Both the position numbers and the translations under genes were made by a program. From Planosporangium spinosum (lineage in GTDB: Bacteria; Actinomycetota; Actinomycetes; Mycobacteriales; Micromonosporaceae), in assembly GCF_049999945.1 (NCBI RefSeq), contig NZ_JBLYUB010000012.1:62001-126000 (forward strand): a DNA stretch of 64,000 bases, given 5' to 3'. Below, in pieces: positions 1 to 7,522 of this stretch. Under the pieces are notes generated by a model. The model worked only from the letters and a program-made list of their open reading frames with translations, was not told the origin of the DNA and searched no databases. The stretch's first letter is position 1; every line of letters begins with the position of its first letter.

Positions 1-260
1 GTCACCACCAGGACGGCGGTGACCAGCATGTACCCCATGAGCATCCACAGCAGGTAGCTGACGTTGCCCGGCGCGAGGGGGTCGAGGTGGATCCCGTTGA
101 AGATCGCCGGCAGGGAGATGATCAGAATGGACGCGTTCACGGTGGCCATGAGCATGCCCAGCGTGGTGTTCGACAGCACCGACCACTTGTACGGAAGCCC
201 TCGGTGGCGCGGAGGCCGTCGACCGGCTGGCGTGCCGGCGGTGGCGGCGGTGGACGGCAT
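1..260 (-). CDS. MFS transporter of the DHA2 (EmrB/QacA) type, N-terminal part only
   Basis: Partial gene entering from the left edge; the first 86 or so codons are visible. The ATG at 258-260 follows a GGGGGAG ribosome site. After a short Arg/Pro-rich cytoplasmic tail come KWSVLSNTTLGMLMATVNAS and IILISLP-like hydrophobic residues, then a second membrane segment (YLLWMLMGYMLVTAVLVV). The first-helix pattern with TTLGMLMATVNASI is typical of 14-helix drug and siderophore exporters of the DHA2 family, so proton-driven export across the cytoplasmic membrane is likely. The substrate cannot be told. It is divergent from the dienelactone hydrolase gene, and an AT-rich, iron-box-like sequence lies just upstream. 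Confidence 0.75.
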   Translation of the reverse strand, partial: MPSTAATAGTPAGRRPPRHRGLPYKWSVLSNTTLGMLMATVNASILIISLPAIFNGIHLDPLAPGNVSYLLWMLMGYMLVTAVLVV

Positions 261-273
261 GGCACTCCCCCAA

Positions 274-292
274 AATATTTAACCTAAGCTAA
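274..292 (-). promoter_or_regulatory. Possible IdeR/DmdR1 iron box upstream of the MFS gene
   Basis: Read on the minus strand, TTAGCTTAGGTTAAATATT matches the actinobacterial iron-box consensus TTAGGTTAGGCTAACCTAA at 12 of the first 14 positions but poorly at the last five. It sits 14 bases upstream of the MFS start in an unusually AT-rich patch. An Fe(II)-dependent DtxR-family repressor binding here would make the exporter iron-repressed. Half of the palindrome is weak, so this is tentative. Confidence 0.35.
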
Positions 293-353
293 TGATATTC
301 CCGCGTGGGCACTGACCGCCCGCGCCCACCAGTCACGGAAGGCAGCAGCCACG

Positions 354-1097
354 ATGTACGACGCGATGCTGGCGGAGACCGTCACCATCACCGGCCACGG
401 CGGGGACGAGATCGAGGCGTACCTCGCCCGCCCGCTCGGCCCCGGCCCGTACGGGTCGGTCGTGGTGATCCACCACATGCCGGGCTACGACGAGGCGACG
501 AAGGAGATCACCCGGCGCTTCGCCACCCACGGGTATCTGGCCATCTGCCCCAACCTGTACACCCGGGAGGCGCCCGGCGCGAGCCCGGACGACGCGGCGG
601 CCGCGGCCCGGGCCGCGGGGGGCGTACCCGACGAGCGACTGGTCGGCGACGTCGCCGGCGCGGCGGCGTACCTGCGCGGGCTCACCTCCTCGAACGGCAA
701 GGCCGGCGTGATCGGCTACTGCTCGGGCGGCCGGCACGCCTTCCTCGCCGCGTGCAGCCTGCCGCTGGACGCGGCCGTCGACTGCTACGGCGCATTCGTG
801 GTCGGCACCCCACCGCAAGGGTTCCCGATCGCCGTGAAGCCGCTGCTCGACATCGCCGACCGGCTGTCCTGCCCGCTGCTCGGGCTGTTCGGTGCCGAGG
901 ACCGGTACCCGTCGCCGGAGCAGACCGCCGAACTGGACGAGACGCTGACCAGACTCGGCAAGGAGCACGAGTTCCACACGTACCCCGACGCCGGGCACGC
1001 GTTCTTCGCCGTCGACCGGCCGAGCTACCGTCCGCAGGCCGCCGTCGACGGCTGGAACAAGATCTTCGACTTCTTCGGCCGGCACCTGAGCGCTTGA
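354..1097 (+). CDS. Dienelactone hydrolase family protein
   Basis: 247-residue alpha/beta hydrolase of the usual family length, probably cytoplasmic. The nucleophile elbow GYCSGG places Cys123 where dienelactone hydrolases carry their catalytic cysteine; Asp183 (GAEDRYPS) and His215 (DAGHAFF) complete a Cys-Asp-His triad. Family members hydrolyse 4-carboxymethylenebutenolide in chlorocatechol breakdown, but many actinobacterial paralogues act on other esters or lactones, and no aromatic pathway genes are nearby. The start is the ATG after GGAAGG. The next gene begins 14 bases downstream, suggesting a two-gene operon. Confidence 0.85.
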   Translation: MYDAMLAETVTITGHGGDEIEAYLARPLGPGPYGSVVVIHHMPGYDEATKEITRRFATHGYLAICPNLYTREAPGASPDDAAAAARAAGGVPDERLVGDVAGAAAYLRGLTSSNGKAGVIGYCSGGRHAFLAACSLPLDAAVDCYGAFVVGTPPQGFPIAVKPLLDIADRLSCPLLGLFGAEDRYPSPEQTAELDETLTRLGKEHEFHTYPDAGHAFFAVDRPSYRPQAAVDGWNKIFDFFGRHLSA

Positions 1098-1110
1098 GGA
1101 GCTTTCGACC

Positions 1111-1392
1111 ATGTGCACGTACGTCACCGAGAAGATCGAAGTCGACGGCAGCAGCGGCAAGGGTCCGCAGGGCTGGTTCCCGCTGACCCACGCCACCGTG
1201 TACGTCGACCACCCGGTCCACGCACCGCAGGAGCACACTCTCAACATCGACTTCATCAACCCGTCGGCCGGTCCGTCGGCCCGGGTGGCGGTCGAACTGA
1301 CCGAGGAGTCGGCCCTCGCGCTGATCGACGCGATCCGGGCGGCGCTCGCCAGCGCGCCCCCGGGGATCGCCAGCGGCCGGCGGGACGGCTGA
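1111..1392 (+). CDS. Small conserved protein (probably DUF6295)
   Basis: 93-residue soluble protein starting MCTYVTEKIEVDGSSGKG and containing a HPVHAPQEHTLNIDF block. I recall this as a small uncharacterised actinobacterial family (DUF6295) often next to dienelactone hydrolases, but that is memory and not a search. No signal peptide or membrane segment is visible. GGAGCTTTCGACC lies before the ATG. The gene follows the hydrolase by 14 bases and is likely cotranscribed with it. No reaction can be assigned. Confidence 0.7.
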   Translation: MCTYVTEKIEVDGSSGKGPQGWFPLTHATVYVDHPVHAPQEHTLNIDFINPSAGPSARVAVELTEESALALIDAIRAALASAPPGIASGRRDG

Positions 1393-1396
1393 CCCG

Positions 1397-1432
1397 GGTC
1401 GGCGGCCGGGCGGGCCGGCGCGGCGGCCGACC
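1397..1432. terminator. Hairpin between convergent genes
   Basis: GGTCGGC at 1397-1403 pairs with GCCGACC at 1426-1432 across a GC-rich loop just after the stop of the small conserved gene. There is no T-tract, as is common in actinomycetes. It may end transcription from either side. Confidence 0.4.
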
Positions 1433-1478
1433 ATCCACGCTCGACGATTACCGGAACCGCCTCAGCGGCGTGGGCGCG

Positions 1479-2342
1479 TCACGGGGTCGACGGGTCGGAC
1501 CACGGGCTGCCGAGGTGCATGAGGTAGTTGTCGGCGATGTGGTTGAGGATGCGCCGGGCGTCCCGGAACCGGTCGGCGACCTGAGACACCACGGCCATGC
1601 GGGCGGTGGTCACCGGTACCAGCTCGGACGCCCGCCGGTACCAGCACTGCCCCAGGTGCTCCAGAAGCTGGATCGGTGGCGCCGTGACCAGCGCGCTCTG
1701 ATCCTGCGGAGAGAGCCCGGCCGCCCGCAGCAGCCGCACGGCGTCGAACGGCCCCAGCGCGTGCAACTGGGCGTAGTCCGGGAACACCCCGGTCAGGAAC
1801 AGCGAGACGTCACCCAGCCGGCGGTAGGCTCCCGGCTGGTACGCGGGCGGCGCCTGCTCGGCGACCTGGGCGAGCCGGACCGGGTCCAGTTCGCTGTACC
1901 GCTGCGAGTGCCAGCCCCGCGCGGTCCGCGTCCGGTACCGGCCGCTGGCCACCCGGACGAACGAGGCCAGCAGCTCCGCCAGGAACAGCCGGCGCAGCGG
2001 GTCGCTCAGGAAGTCCCGGAGCCGGGGAGCGTCGAACACGGGTACCCGCTGCCGGGGCGCGGACCGCTCCGCCACGAACTGGACGGTCGCCAGTTCCCGC
2101 GCGGCCTGCTCGACGGTGACCAGGAACGCCAGGAACGGCGATACCCTGACCAGTCCGACCGGGTCCCGCCCGAACAGCCGGTCGAACAGCCCGGGGTGCC
2201 CGAGCAGCTCCATGACGGTTGCCGGACGGCCACGAAGATCGCCGGCCCGGTCGAGATCCATCCCCAGGGGCACGGCCAGGATCCGCAGGTCCTCGTCCGT
2301 GAGGTGGTCAAGATAGCTGCGCCCCGCGCCTACCTCGTCCAT
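1479..2342 (-). CDS. Hypothetical protein, 287 residues
   Basis: I do not recognise this family. The protein is largely helical in appearance, soluble, without signal peptide or transmembrane segment, and has strong third-position GC expected of a real actinomycete gene. A run near residues 27-60 (DRAGDLRGRPATVMELLGHP) and the C-terminal HIADNYLMHLGSPW look like conserved blocks. It starts at ATG 2340-2342, about 20 bases downstream, in the direction of transcription, of a strong hairpin that should separate it from the P450 operon. It converges on the DUF6295-like gene. Confidence 0.7.
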   Translation of the reverse strand: MDEVGAGRSYLDHLTDEDLRILAVPLGMDLDRAGDLRGRPATVMELLGHPGLFDRLFGRDPVGLVRVSPFLAFLVTVEQAARELATVQFVAERSAPRQRVPVFDAPRLRDFLSDPLRRLFLAELLASFVRVASGRYRTRTARGWHSQRYSELDPVRLAQVAEQAPPAYQPGAYRRLGDVSLFLTGVFPDYAQLHALGPFDAVRLLRAAGLSPQDQSALVTAPPIQLLEHLGQCWYRRASELVPVTTARMAVVSQVADRFRDARRILNHIADNYLMHLGSPWSDPSTP

Positions 2343-2363
2343 GGTCCAACGCTATGCCGCAGC

Positions 2364-2416
2364 GTGACGGGGTGACCACCGTCGGGCAGCCGGCCCGGCG
2401 GTGGTCACCCCGTCAC
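2364..2416 (-). terminator. 18-bp perfect hairpin ending the P450 operon
   Basis: GTGACGGGGTGACCACCG at 2364-2381 is exactly complementary to 2399-2416, leaving a 17-base loop. The right arm overlaps the stop codon of the acetyltransferase gene, and the hairpin lies immediately before the next gene on the same strand, so it is well placed to terminate the P450-ferredoxin-GNAT transcript. Confidence 0.7.
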
Positions 2417-2934
2417 AGCCGATCGAACGGCTCGGCGTAGTGGAAGGTGCCGGTCAACGGCCGGTACTCGGTCAGCGTGCGGATCTGGAAGTACTTTCCC
2501 CAGCGAGGGTCGGGGGGCGCGATCCCGTACTCGGTGGAGATCCGGAAGCCGTAGCGGCCGTAGTAGCCGGGGTCGCCGAGGAGGGCCACCAACGGTTCGC
2601 CGAGCGCGTCGGCCGCGCCGAGCACCGCGTGCATCAGGGCCTTGCCGACGCCGGCGCGCTGGCGGTCGGGGTGCACCGCCAGCGGCCCCAGACCGACGGC
2701 CGGCGCGCCGTCGATGTGGCCCCGACTGCAGGCCACATGCCCGACCACCGCCCCGCCGGCCGGCTCCACCGCCACCAGCGACAGCCGGGGCAACCAGCCG
2801 GCGTCGGCCCGGAGGGCCTCGACCAGCGTCACCTCGGCCGGAACGCGGTCGGGGTCGTCATCGCCGGCGAACGCCGCCGCCACGACCGCCCGTACCGCGG
2901 ACACGTCACCGGGTTGTTCCTGTCGTACCAGCAT
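2413..2934 (-). CDS. GNAT-family N-acetyltransferase
   Basis: 173-residue acetyl-CoA-dependent acyltransferase of the YhbS-like type. The conserved acetyl-CoA loop is seen in LGPLAVHPDRQRAGVGKALM (motif A, Q/RxxGxG/A), followed by LLGDPGYYGRYGF, a signature of YhbS-like members. I start at the ATG at 2932-2934 preceded by AGGA; an upstream ATG at 3033 would add 33 Arg-rich residues and overlap the ferredoxin gene. It is the last gene of the P450 unit. Substrate unknown. Confidence 0.8.
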   Translation of the reverse strand: MLVRQEQPGDVSAVRAVVAAAFAGDDDPDRVPAEVTLVEALRADAGWLPRLSLVAVEPAGGAVVGHVACSRGHIDGAPAVGLGPLAVHPDRQRAGVGKALMHAVLGAADALGEPLVALLGDPGYYGRYGFRISTEYGIAPPDPRWGKYFQIRTLTEYRPLTGTFHYAEPFDRL

Positions 2935-3010
2935 CCGGCCATCCTGCAACCGGACCGCCCCGGCCGCACGTACGCAACGCCGTCGCGGTGCGCATCCACC
3001 ATGCGTGGCT

Positions 3011-3244
3011 TCAGCCCGCGTCACCATCCTCATCGACCTCGATGGCGCCGGCCGGGCACAGCACCGCGGCCCGCCATACCGCTTCCCGCGACTCCCCGGG
3101 CACCTCCGTCAGCCGTACCAGTACCAGACCCTCGGCGTCGTCCTGGTCAAACACCTCCGGGGCGGTCATCACACAGTTACCGGAGCCGCAGCAGCGGTCC
3201 CGGTCGGCGCGTACCCGCATGTCCGCCTCCCCCCTCACGATCAC
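3011..3244 (-). CDS. [3Fe-4S] ferredoxin, P450 electron donor
   Basis: 77-residue small acidic ferredoxin. The cluster motif reads RCCGSGNC with Cys18 and Cys24 and the distal Cys63-Pro, the three-cysteine pattern of SoyB-like [3Fe-4S] ferredoxins, where the usual fourth ligand position is not Cys. It begins 1 base after the P450 stop and ends in the typical acidic tail (EVDEDGDAG). The gene pair is the standard actinobacterial arrangement in which the ferredoxin passes electrons from a reductase, encoded elsewhere, to the adjacent P450. An internal ATG (codon 9) is an equally good start. Confidence 0.9.
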   Translation of the reverse strand: MIVRGEADMRVRADRDRCCGSGNCVMTAPEVFDQDDAEGLVLVRLTEVPGESREAVWRAAVLCPAGAIEVDEDGDAG

Positions 3245-3245
3245 G

Positions 3246-4463
3246 TCACCAGGTCACGGGCAGCCGTTGCAGGCCGTGGATGAATGAGTGTCGGCGCGGC
3301 TCGACCTGGTCCTCCGGTACGGCCAGCCGCAGCCCGGGTAGCCGCCGGGCCAGCGCGACCAGCGCGATGCGCAGCTCGGCCCGGGCCAGCGGCTGGCCGA
3401 TGCACTGGTGGACGCCGAACCCGAACGCGACGTGCTGGTGGGCCCCGCGATCGCCGTCGAACCGGTCCGGCTCGGCGAAGACGGCCTCGTCCCGGTTGGC
3501 CGCCGACAGCAGGGCGATGACGCCCTCCCCGGCCCGGATGCGGCGGCCGGCGACGTCGACGTCCGCGACGGCGACCCGGGGCAGGCCGGTACGCACGATC
3601 GTCAGGTACCGCAGCAGTTCCTCCACCAGCGCCGGGGCCCGGCCGGGGTCGGCCGCCAGCGCGGCGAACTGCCCGGGGTGGCGCAGCAGGACGAGGGCGC
3701 TGAGGCCGATCATGTTCGCCGTCGTCTCGTGCCCGGCGACGAGCAGCAGCACGGACATACCGACGGCTTCCTCGTGGGTGAGCTCTCCGGCCCGCATCCG
3801 TCCGACCACGAGGCGGCTGAGCAGGTCGTCGCCGCCGTCCCGCGCCTTGGTCCCGATCAGCCGGCTGAGGTAGTCGCGCAGTTCGTCGGCGGCGGCCTGG
3901 GACTGCTCCAGCGGCACGCTGTTGCTGAGCAGCACCCGGCTGCGGCTCTGGAAGAAGGCGTGGTCGTCGTAGGGCACGCCGAGCAGGTGGCAGATCACCA
4001 GCGACGGGACCGGCAGGGCGAACGCCTCGACGAGGTCGGCCGGCGGCCCCGCGGCGGTCATGTCGTCGAGGAACCCGTCGACCGTCCGCTGGATCAGCGG
4101 TTCCATCCGCCGCACGTTCTTGATCATGAACTCGGGCGTGAGCATCCGCCGGTAGCGCGCGTGCTCGGGCGGGTCCATCCGGATGAAGAAGCCGGCCCGG
4201 TCACCGTCACGGGCCGGTGGCAGCGGCCGCAGCAGCGGAAAGCCCGCCTTCCCGATGTCGGCGCTGAACGCCGGGCTCCGCAGCACGTCACGCACGTCGG
4301 CAAGGCGGGTGACCAGCCAGGCCCAGCCACCGGCGGGCAGCGCCACCCGGATGATCGGCTCGTCGGTCTTCAGCAGCTCCGCGGGCGCGGGCGGGTCGAT
4401 CGGGTTGTCCCCGAGTTCGGGAAAGGGGAACACGGGAAGGTCGGTGGCGGCGGTCCCTGACAT
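3246..4463 (-). CDS. Cytochrome P450
   Basis: 405-residue soluble bacterial class I P450. Visible landmarks are the I-helix oxygen-binding AGHETT at 243-248, the K-helix ExxR at Glu282-Arg285, the HARYRRMLTPEF region at 101-112 and the heme loop FGFGVHQCIGQPLA with thiolate Cys354. The ATG at 4461-4463 has an excellent AAGGAGG site; a longer upstream reading frame is not needed. The sequence resembles the CYP105/CYP107 group of actinomycete monooxygenases, but the substrate cannot be read from the sequence. Its ferredoxin follows at once, with the GNAT gene after it. Confidence 0.93.
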   Translation of the reverse strand: MSGTAATDLPVFPFPELGDNPIDPPAPAELLKTDEPIIRVALPAGGWAWLVTRLADVRDVLRSPAFSADIGKAGFPLLRPLPPARDGDRAGFFIRMDPPEHARYRRMLTPEFMIKNVRRMEPLIQRTVDGFLDDMTAAGPPADLVEAFALPVPSLVICHLLGVPYDDHAFFQSRSRVLLSNSVPLEQSQAAADELRDYLSRLIGTKARDGGDDLLSRLVVGRMRAGELTHEEAVGMSVLLLVAGHETTANMIGLSALVLLRHPGQFAALAADPGRAPALVEELLRYLTIVRTGLPRVAVADVDVAGRRIRAGEGVIALLSAANRDEAVFAEPDRFDGDRGAHQHVAFGFGVHQCIGQPLARAELRIALVALARRLPGLRLAVPEDQVEPRRHSFIHGLQRLPVTW

Positions 4464-4655
4464 GCCGAGGCCTCCTTGAGGACGACAGTGCGGGTACTCC
4501 CTCGCAGAATCCCAAGTTACCCCGAAGTAGTGCCACGTAGGGCCATCCGGACACGCCTTGCCAGAACGGCAATCGCCGCTCCCCGCCGACCGTGCCGGTC
4601 CAGCAGCGGTCGCCGAGCCCACGACCGCCGCCGGACCGTCCTGCGTGTCGGCGCC

Positions 4656-5855
4656 TCAGCGGGCGCCGAGCAGGTGCTCCACCGCGAGCTGGGTGAGGTG
4701 CACGGCACCGAGTCCGCGGGCCGCCGCGGCGTCGATGTCGAAGTCCTCGAAGGCGCTCCGGTCGGCCACCAGGTCGGCGTACGACTCCCCCGGCGCCAGG
4801 GTCGGCACGGACAGCTGCGCGACCCGGCTGGCCTCCAGCGCCGCCTGTACCTCAGGGTCGGCCCGGAACGCCGCCGCCCGCTCCTTGAGCAGCAGGTACG
4901 TACGCATGTTGGCGGCCGCCGAGGTCCACACGCCGGTCAGGTCCTCGGTACGTGCGGGCTTGTAGTCGAAGTGCCGGGGTCCGGTGTAGGCCGGCCCGCC
5001 GTCGGGGCCGTTCTCCAGCAGGTCGACCAGGAAGAACGCGTTGAGCAGGTCGCCGTGGCCGAAGACCAGGTCCTGGTCGAACTTGATGCCGCGCTGGCCG
5101 TTGAGGTCGATGTGGAACAGTTTGCCCTGCCACAGCGCCTGACTGATGCCGGCGGCGAAGTTCAGCCCGGCCATCTGCTCGTGGCCGACCTCCGGGTTGA
5201 GGCCGACCATGTCGTGGTGCTCGAGGGTGGAGATGAAGGCCAGGGCGTGGCCCACCGTCGGCAGCAGGATGTCGCCGCGCGGCTCGTTGGGCTTGGGCTC
5301 GATGGCGAAGCGGATACCGTACCCGCGGTCGACGACGTACCGGGCGAGCAGGTCGATGCCCTCGCGGTAGCGGTCGAGCGCGGCCCGGATGTCCTTGGCG
5401 GCGTCGGACTCGGCGCCCTCCCGCCCGCCCCAGAACACGTACGTCCCGGCGCCCAACTCGGCGGCGAGGTCGAGGTTGCGCATCACCTTGCGCAGCGCGT
5501 ACCGGCGGATGTCGCGGTCGTTGCTGGTGAACGCGCCGTCCTTGAACACCGGGTGGTTGAACAGGTTGGTGGTCGCCATGGGCACGACGAGGCCGGTCTC
5601 GGCCAGCGCCTCCCGGAACCGGGCGATCTGCTTGTCGCGCGCGGCGTCGTCGCTGCCGAACGGGATCAGGTCGTCGTCGTGGAAGGTCACCCCGTACGCG
5701 CCGAGTTCGGCGAGCCGGTGCACCGTCTCAACCGGATCGATGGCCGGCCGGACGGCGTCACCGAAGGGGTCGCGACCCTGCCATCCCACCGTCCACAGGC
5801 CGAACGTGAACTTGTCTTCCCGGCACGGGGTCGCGCTGCTCGGACGGGCACTCAT
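4656..5855 (-). CDS. xylA: Xylose isomerase
   Basis: 399 residues, the usual length of the short actinomycete (group I) xylose isomerases. It converts D-xylose to D-xylulose (and glucose to fructose) in the cytoplasm using two divalent metals. Diagnostic blocks are present in order: TFHDDDLIPFG with the active-site His, VFWGGREGAES, AIEPKPNEPRGD carrying a metal-ligand Glu, GLNPEVGHEQMAGLNF with Glu and His ligands, and HIDLNGQRG with the Asp ligands. GGGAG precedes the ATG. It is divergent from a ROK regulator and faces a pentose ABC importer on the other side; no xylulokinase gene is in the window. Confidence 0.97.
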   Translation of the reverse strand: MSARPSSATPCREDKFTFGLWTVGWQGRDPFGDAVRPAIDPVETVHRLAELGAYGVTFHDDDLIPFGSDDAARDKQIARFREALAETGLVVPMATTNLFNHPVFKDGAFTSNDRDIRRYALRKVMRNLDLAAELGAGTYVFWGGREGAESDAAKDIRAALDRYREGIDLLARYVVDRGYGIRFAIEPKPNEPRGDILLPTVGHALAFISTLEHHDMVGLNPEVGHEQMAGLNFAAGISQALWQGKLFHIDLNGQRGIKFDQDLVFGHGDLLNAFFLVDLLENGPDGGPAYTGPRHFDYKPARTEDLTGVWTSAAANMRTYLLLKERAAAFRADPEVQAALEASRVAQLSVPTLAPGESYADLVADRSAFEDFDIDAAAARGLGAVHLTQLAVEHLLGAR

Positions 5856-5885
5856 GTCGTCTCCCAGAGGCTCTCATGGCGGTCG

Positions 5886-5931
5886 ATCTTTTGTTTATCG
5901 ATTGAACTTATTGCCGCCCACCCACTATGGT
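5886..5931 (+). promoter_or_regulatory. xylA/xylR divergent promoter and candidate operator
   Basis: The 84 bases between the divergent genes contain an AT-rich block. TTGAAC at 5902-5907 and TATGGT at 5926-5931 are spaced by 18 bases and would start RNA within a few bases of the regulator GTG at 5940, making it nearly leaderless. TTGTTTATCG at 5891-5900 resembles TTGTTATCG at 7325-7333 upstream of the binding-protein gene and is a candidate half-site for the ROK repressor. Confidence 0.45.
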
Positions 5932-5939
5932 CAAGACCC

Positions 5940-7130
5940 GTGAACGGCCCCGTACGCCAGCGCAGCCTCTGGCAGCACAACCTCGCCGTGGTCCTGCGCC
6001 ACGTCGGCGCCGGTACGCCCACCTCGCGCGCCGAGGTAGCGGCGGCCACCGGCCTGACCCGCGCCACGGTCTCCAGCCTCGTCGACGACCTGCTGCGCGC
6101 CCGCCTCGTCACCGAGGTCGAGCCGGCACCACGCACCGGGGCCGGCCGTCCGGCCACCGGACTGGTCCTGTCATCCGACGGCCCGGCCGGCCTCGGGCTG
6201 GAGATCAACGTGGACTTCCTGGCCGCCGCCGTGGTCGACCTGACCGGAGCGGTCCGCCACCGCGCCGTACGCCGCGTCGACCAGCGCGACCGGGCACCCG
6301 ACCGGATCCTCGCCGACGTGGCGCGGATGGCCGCCGAGGCGGTCGACGCCGTGGACCCGCCCGTGGCGGCAGCGCGGCTCGCGGTGCCCGGCCTGGTCGA
6401 CGCCGACGGGCTGGTCCGGGTCGCGCCCAACCTCGGCTGGCGCGACCTCGACGTGCTGGGCCCCCTGCGGGCGGCGGCCGACTGGCCTGGCCTGCCGGTC
6501 ACCGCTGACAACGAGGCCAACCTCGGCGCACTGGGCGAACTGGCGGCCTGCCCGTCCACCGACTTCCTGTACGTCTCCGGCGAGATCGGCATCGGCGCCG
6601 GTCTGGTGCTCGGCGGCACCCTCCTGCGCGGGGCCCGCGGCTGGAGCGGCGAGATCGGGCACGTGACGATCTCCCCGGACGGACCGGTGTGCCGGTGCGG
6701 GGCGCGCGGCTGCCTGGAGCGGTACGCCGGGCAGGAGGCGGTCCTGCGAGCGGCCGGGATCGGGCCGGATCCCACACTGTCGGCCGACGCCGCCGTGACC
6801 CGCCTCGCCGACCTGGCCGCCGCGGGCGACCCGGCGGCGCTGCGCGCGCTGCACGACGCCGGTACGGCGCTGGGCGTGGCCGCCGCCGGCGTGGTGAACC
6901 TCCTCGACGTGGACACCGTCGTGCTGGGCGGCAGCTTCGCGGCGCTCGCGCCCTGGCTCGGCTCGCAGGTGGAGCGCGAGGTGCGCGCGCGGGTCCTCAC
7001 GGCCGCGTGGTCGCCGGTCGAGGTACGCGCGTCCACGCTCGGCGGTGCGACGGCGGTCATCGGCGCCGCCGACTCGGTCGTCCGGGACATCCGCACCGCC
7101 CCCGCCGACTTCGTGAGCGCCACCCGATGA
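5940..7130 (+). CDS. xylR: ROK-family transcriptional regulator, probable xylose repressor
   Basis: 396-residue ROK repressor: N-terminal winged helix-turn-helix (residues about 20-65, TSRAEVAAATGLTRATVSSL) then a sugar-kinase-like ROK domain. The zinc-binding signature CRCGARGC and the preceding GEIGH are intact, as in functional ROK regulators. Divergence from xylA and the following pentose importer make D-xylose the likely inducer. I chose GTG 5940 because it begins just before the conserved RQRSLWQHNLAVVLRH helix; there is no Shine-Dalgarno sequence and the predicted transcript would start at 5938-5940, so leaderless translation is likely. Reading frames extending far upstream are antisense to xylA and are not coding. 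Confidence 0.88.
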   Translation: MNGPVRQRSLWQHNLAVVLRHVGAGTPTSRAEVAAATGLTRATVSSLVDDLLRARLVTEVEPAPRTGAGRPATGLVLSSDGPAGLGLEINVDFLAAAVVDLTGAVRHRAVRRVDQRDRAPDRILADVARMAAEAVDAVDPPVAAARLAVPGLVDADGLVRVAPNLGWRDLDVLGPLRAAADWPGLPVTADNEANLGALGELAACPSTDFLYVSGEIGIGAGLVLGGTLLRGARGWSGEIGHVTISPDGPVCRCGARGCLERYAGQEAVLRAAGIGPDPTLSADAAVTRLADLAAAGDPAALRALHDAGTALGVAAAGVVNLLDVDTVVLGGSFAALAPWLGSQVEREVRARVLTAAWSPVEVRASTLGGATAVIGAADSVVRDIRTAPADFVSATR

Positions 7131-7139
7131 CCCGGAGCC

Positions 7140-7229
7140 GGTGGACGGTGGGCCACCGACCGGCCTCGGTGGACGGCGACCACCGACCCGGCCTGAGTGG
7201 ATGGCGACCACCGCCCGACCCGAGTGGCC
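7140..7229. repeat. 28-bp imperfect tandem repeat, about three copies
   Basis: GGTGGACGG begins copies at 7140 and 7168, AGTGGATGG at 7196, and a shorter AGTGGCC at 7223, giving a period of 28, 28 and 27 bases. Each copy contains the complementary pair GGTGG and CCACC. The array lies between the stop of the ROK gene and the promoter region of the binding-protein gene. Confidence 0.75.
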
Positions 7230-7522
7230 TACACCCGCCACTTGCCCACCTGACCGGGCATTATGCCGCCGATGACGGTTTCATGACGATCATGTGGCCA
7301 TCCGGTGCTCACGTGGTCTCCGAATTGTTATCGCAGGCGGCGAACTCGCGCCGTGTCACCCATTGCGCGAGAGCGTCGCATCGAAATACGTTGCCGGACA
7401 CAACAAACCGTGTGACCGGGGCCACCCGCGCCGGCACGACCGGTCGACGTGACCCACCCGAGATACCGGACACCCCCGCCAGCGCCGCTCCCTGCGGTCG
7501 CCCACCCGAAAGGACTGTGCTC
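7230..7522. other. Upstream region of the pentose importer
   Basis: About 290 bases without a gene. It is less GC-rich than its surroundings and holds TTGTTATCG at 7325-7333, similar to a motif in the xylA-xylR spacer, and CACAACAAACCGTGTG at about 7398-7413, an imperfect dyad. A promoter for the importer must lie here, but no single -35/-10 pair stands out. Confidence 0.4.

Noticed and set aside
4476..5939. Long plus-strand open frame extending the ROK gene far upstream
   Set aside because: It is antisense to xylA, whose protein is unmistakable; the real regulator begins at 5940.
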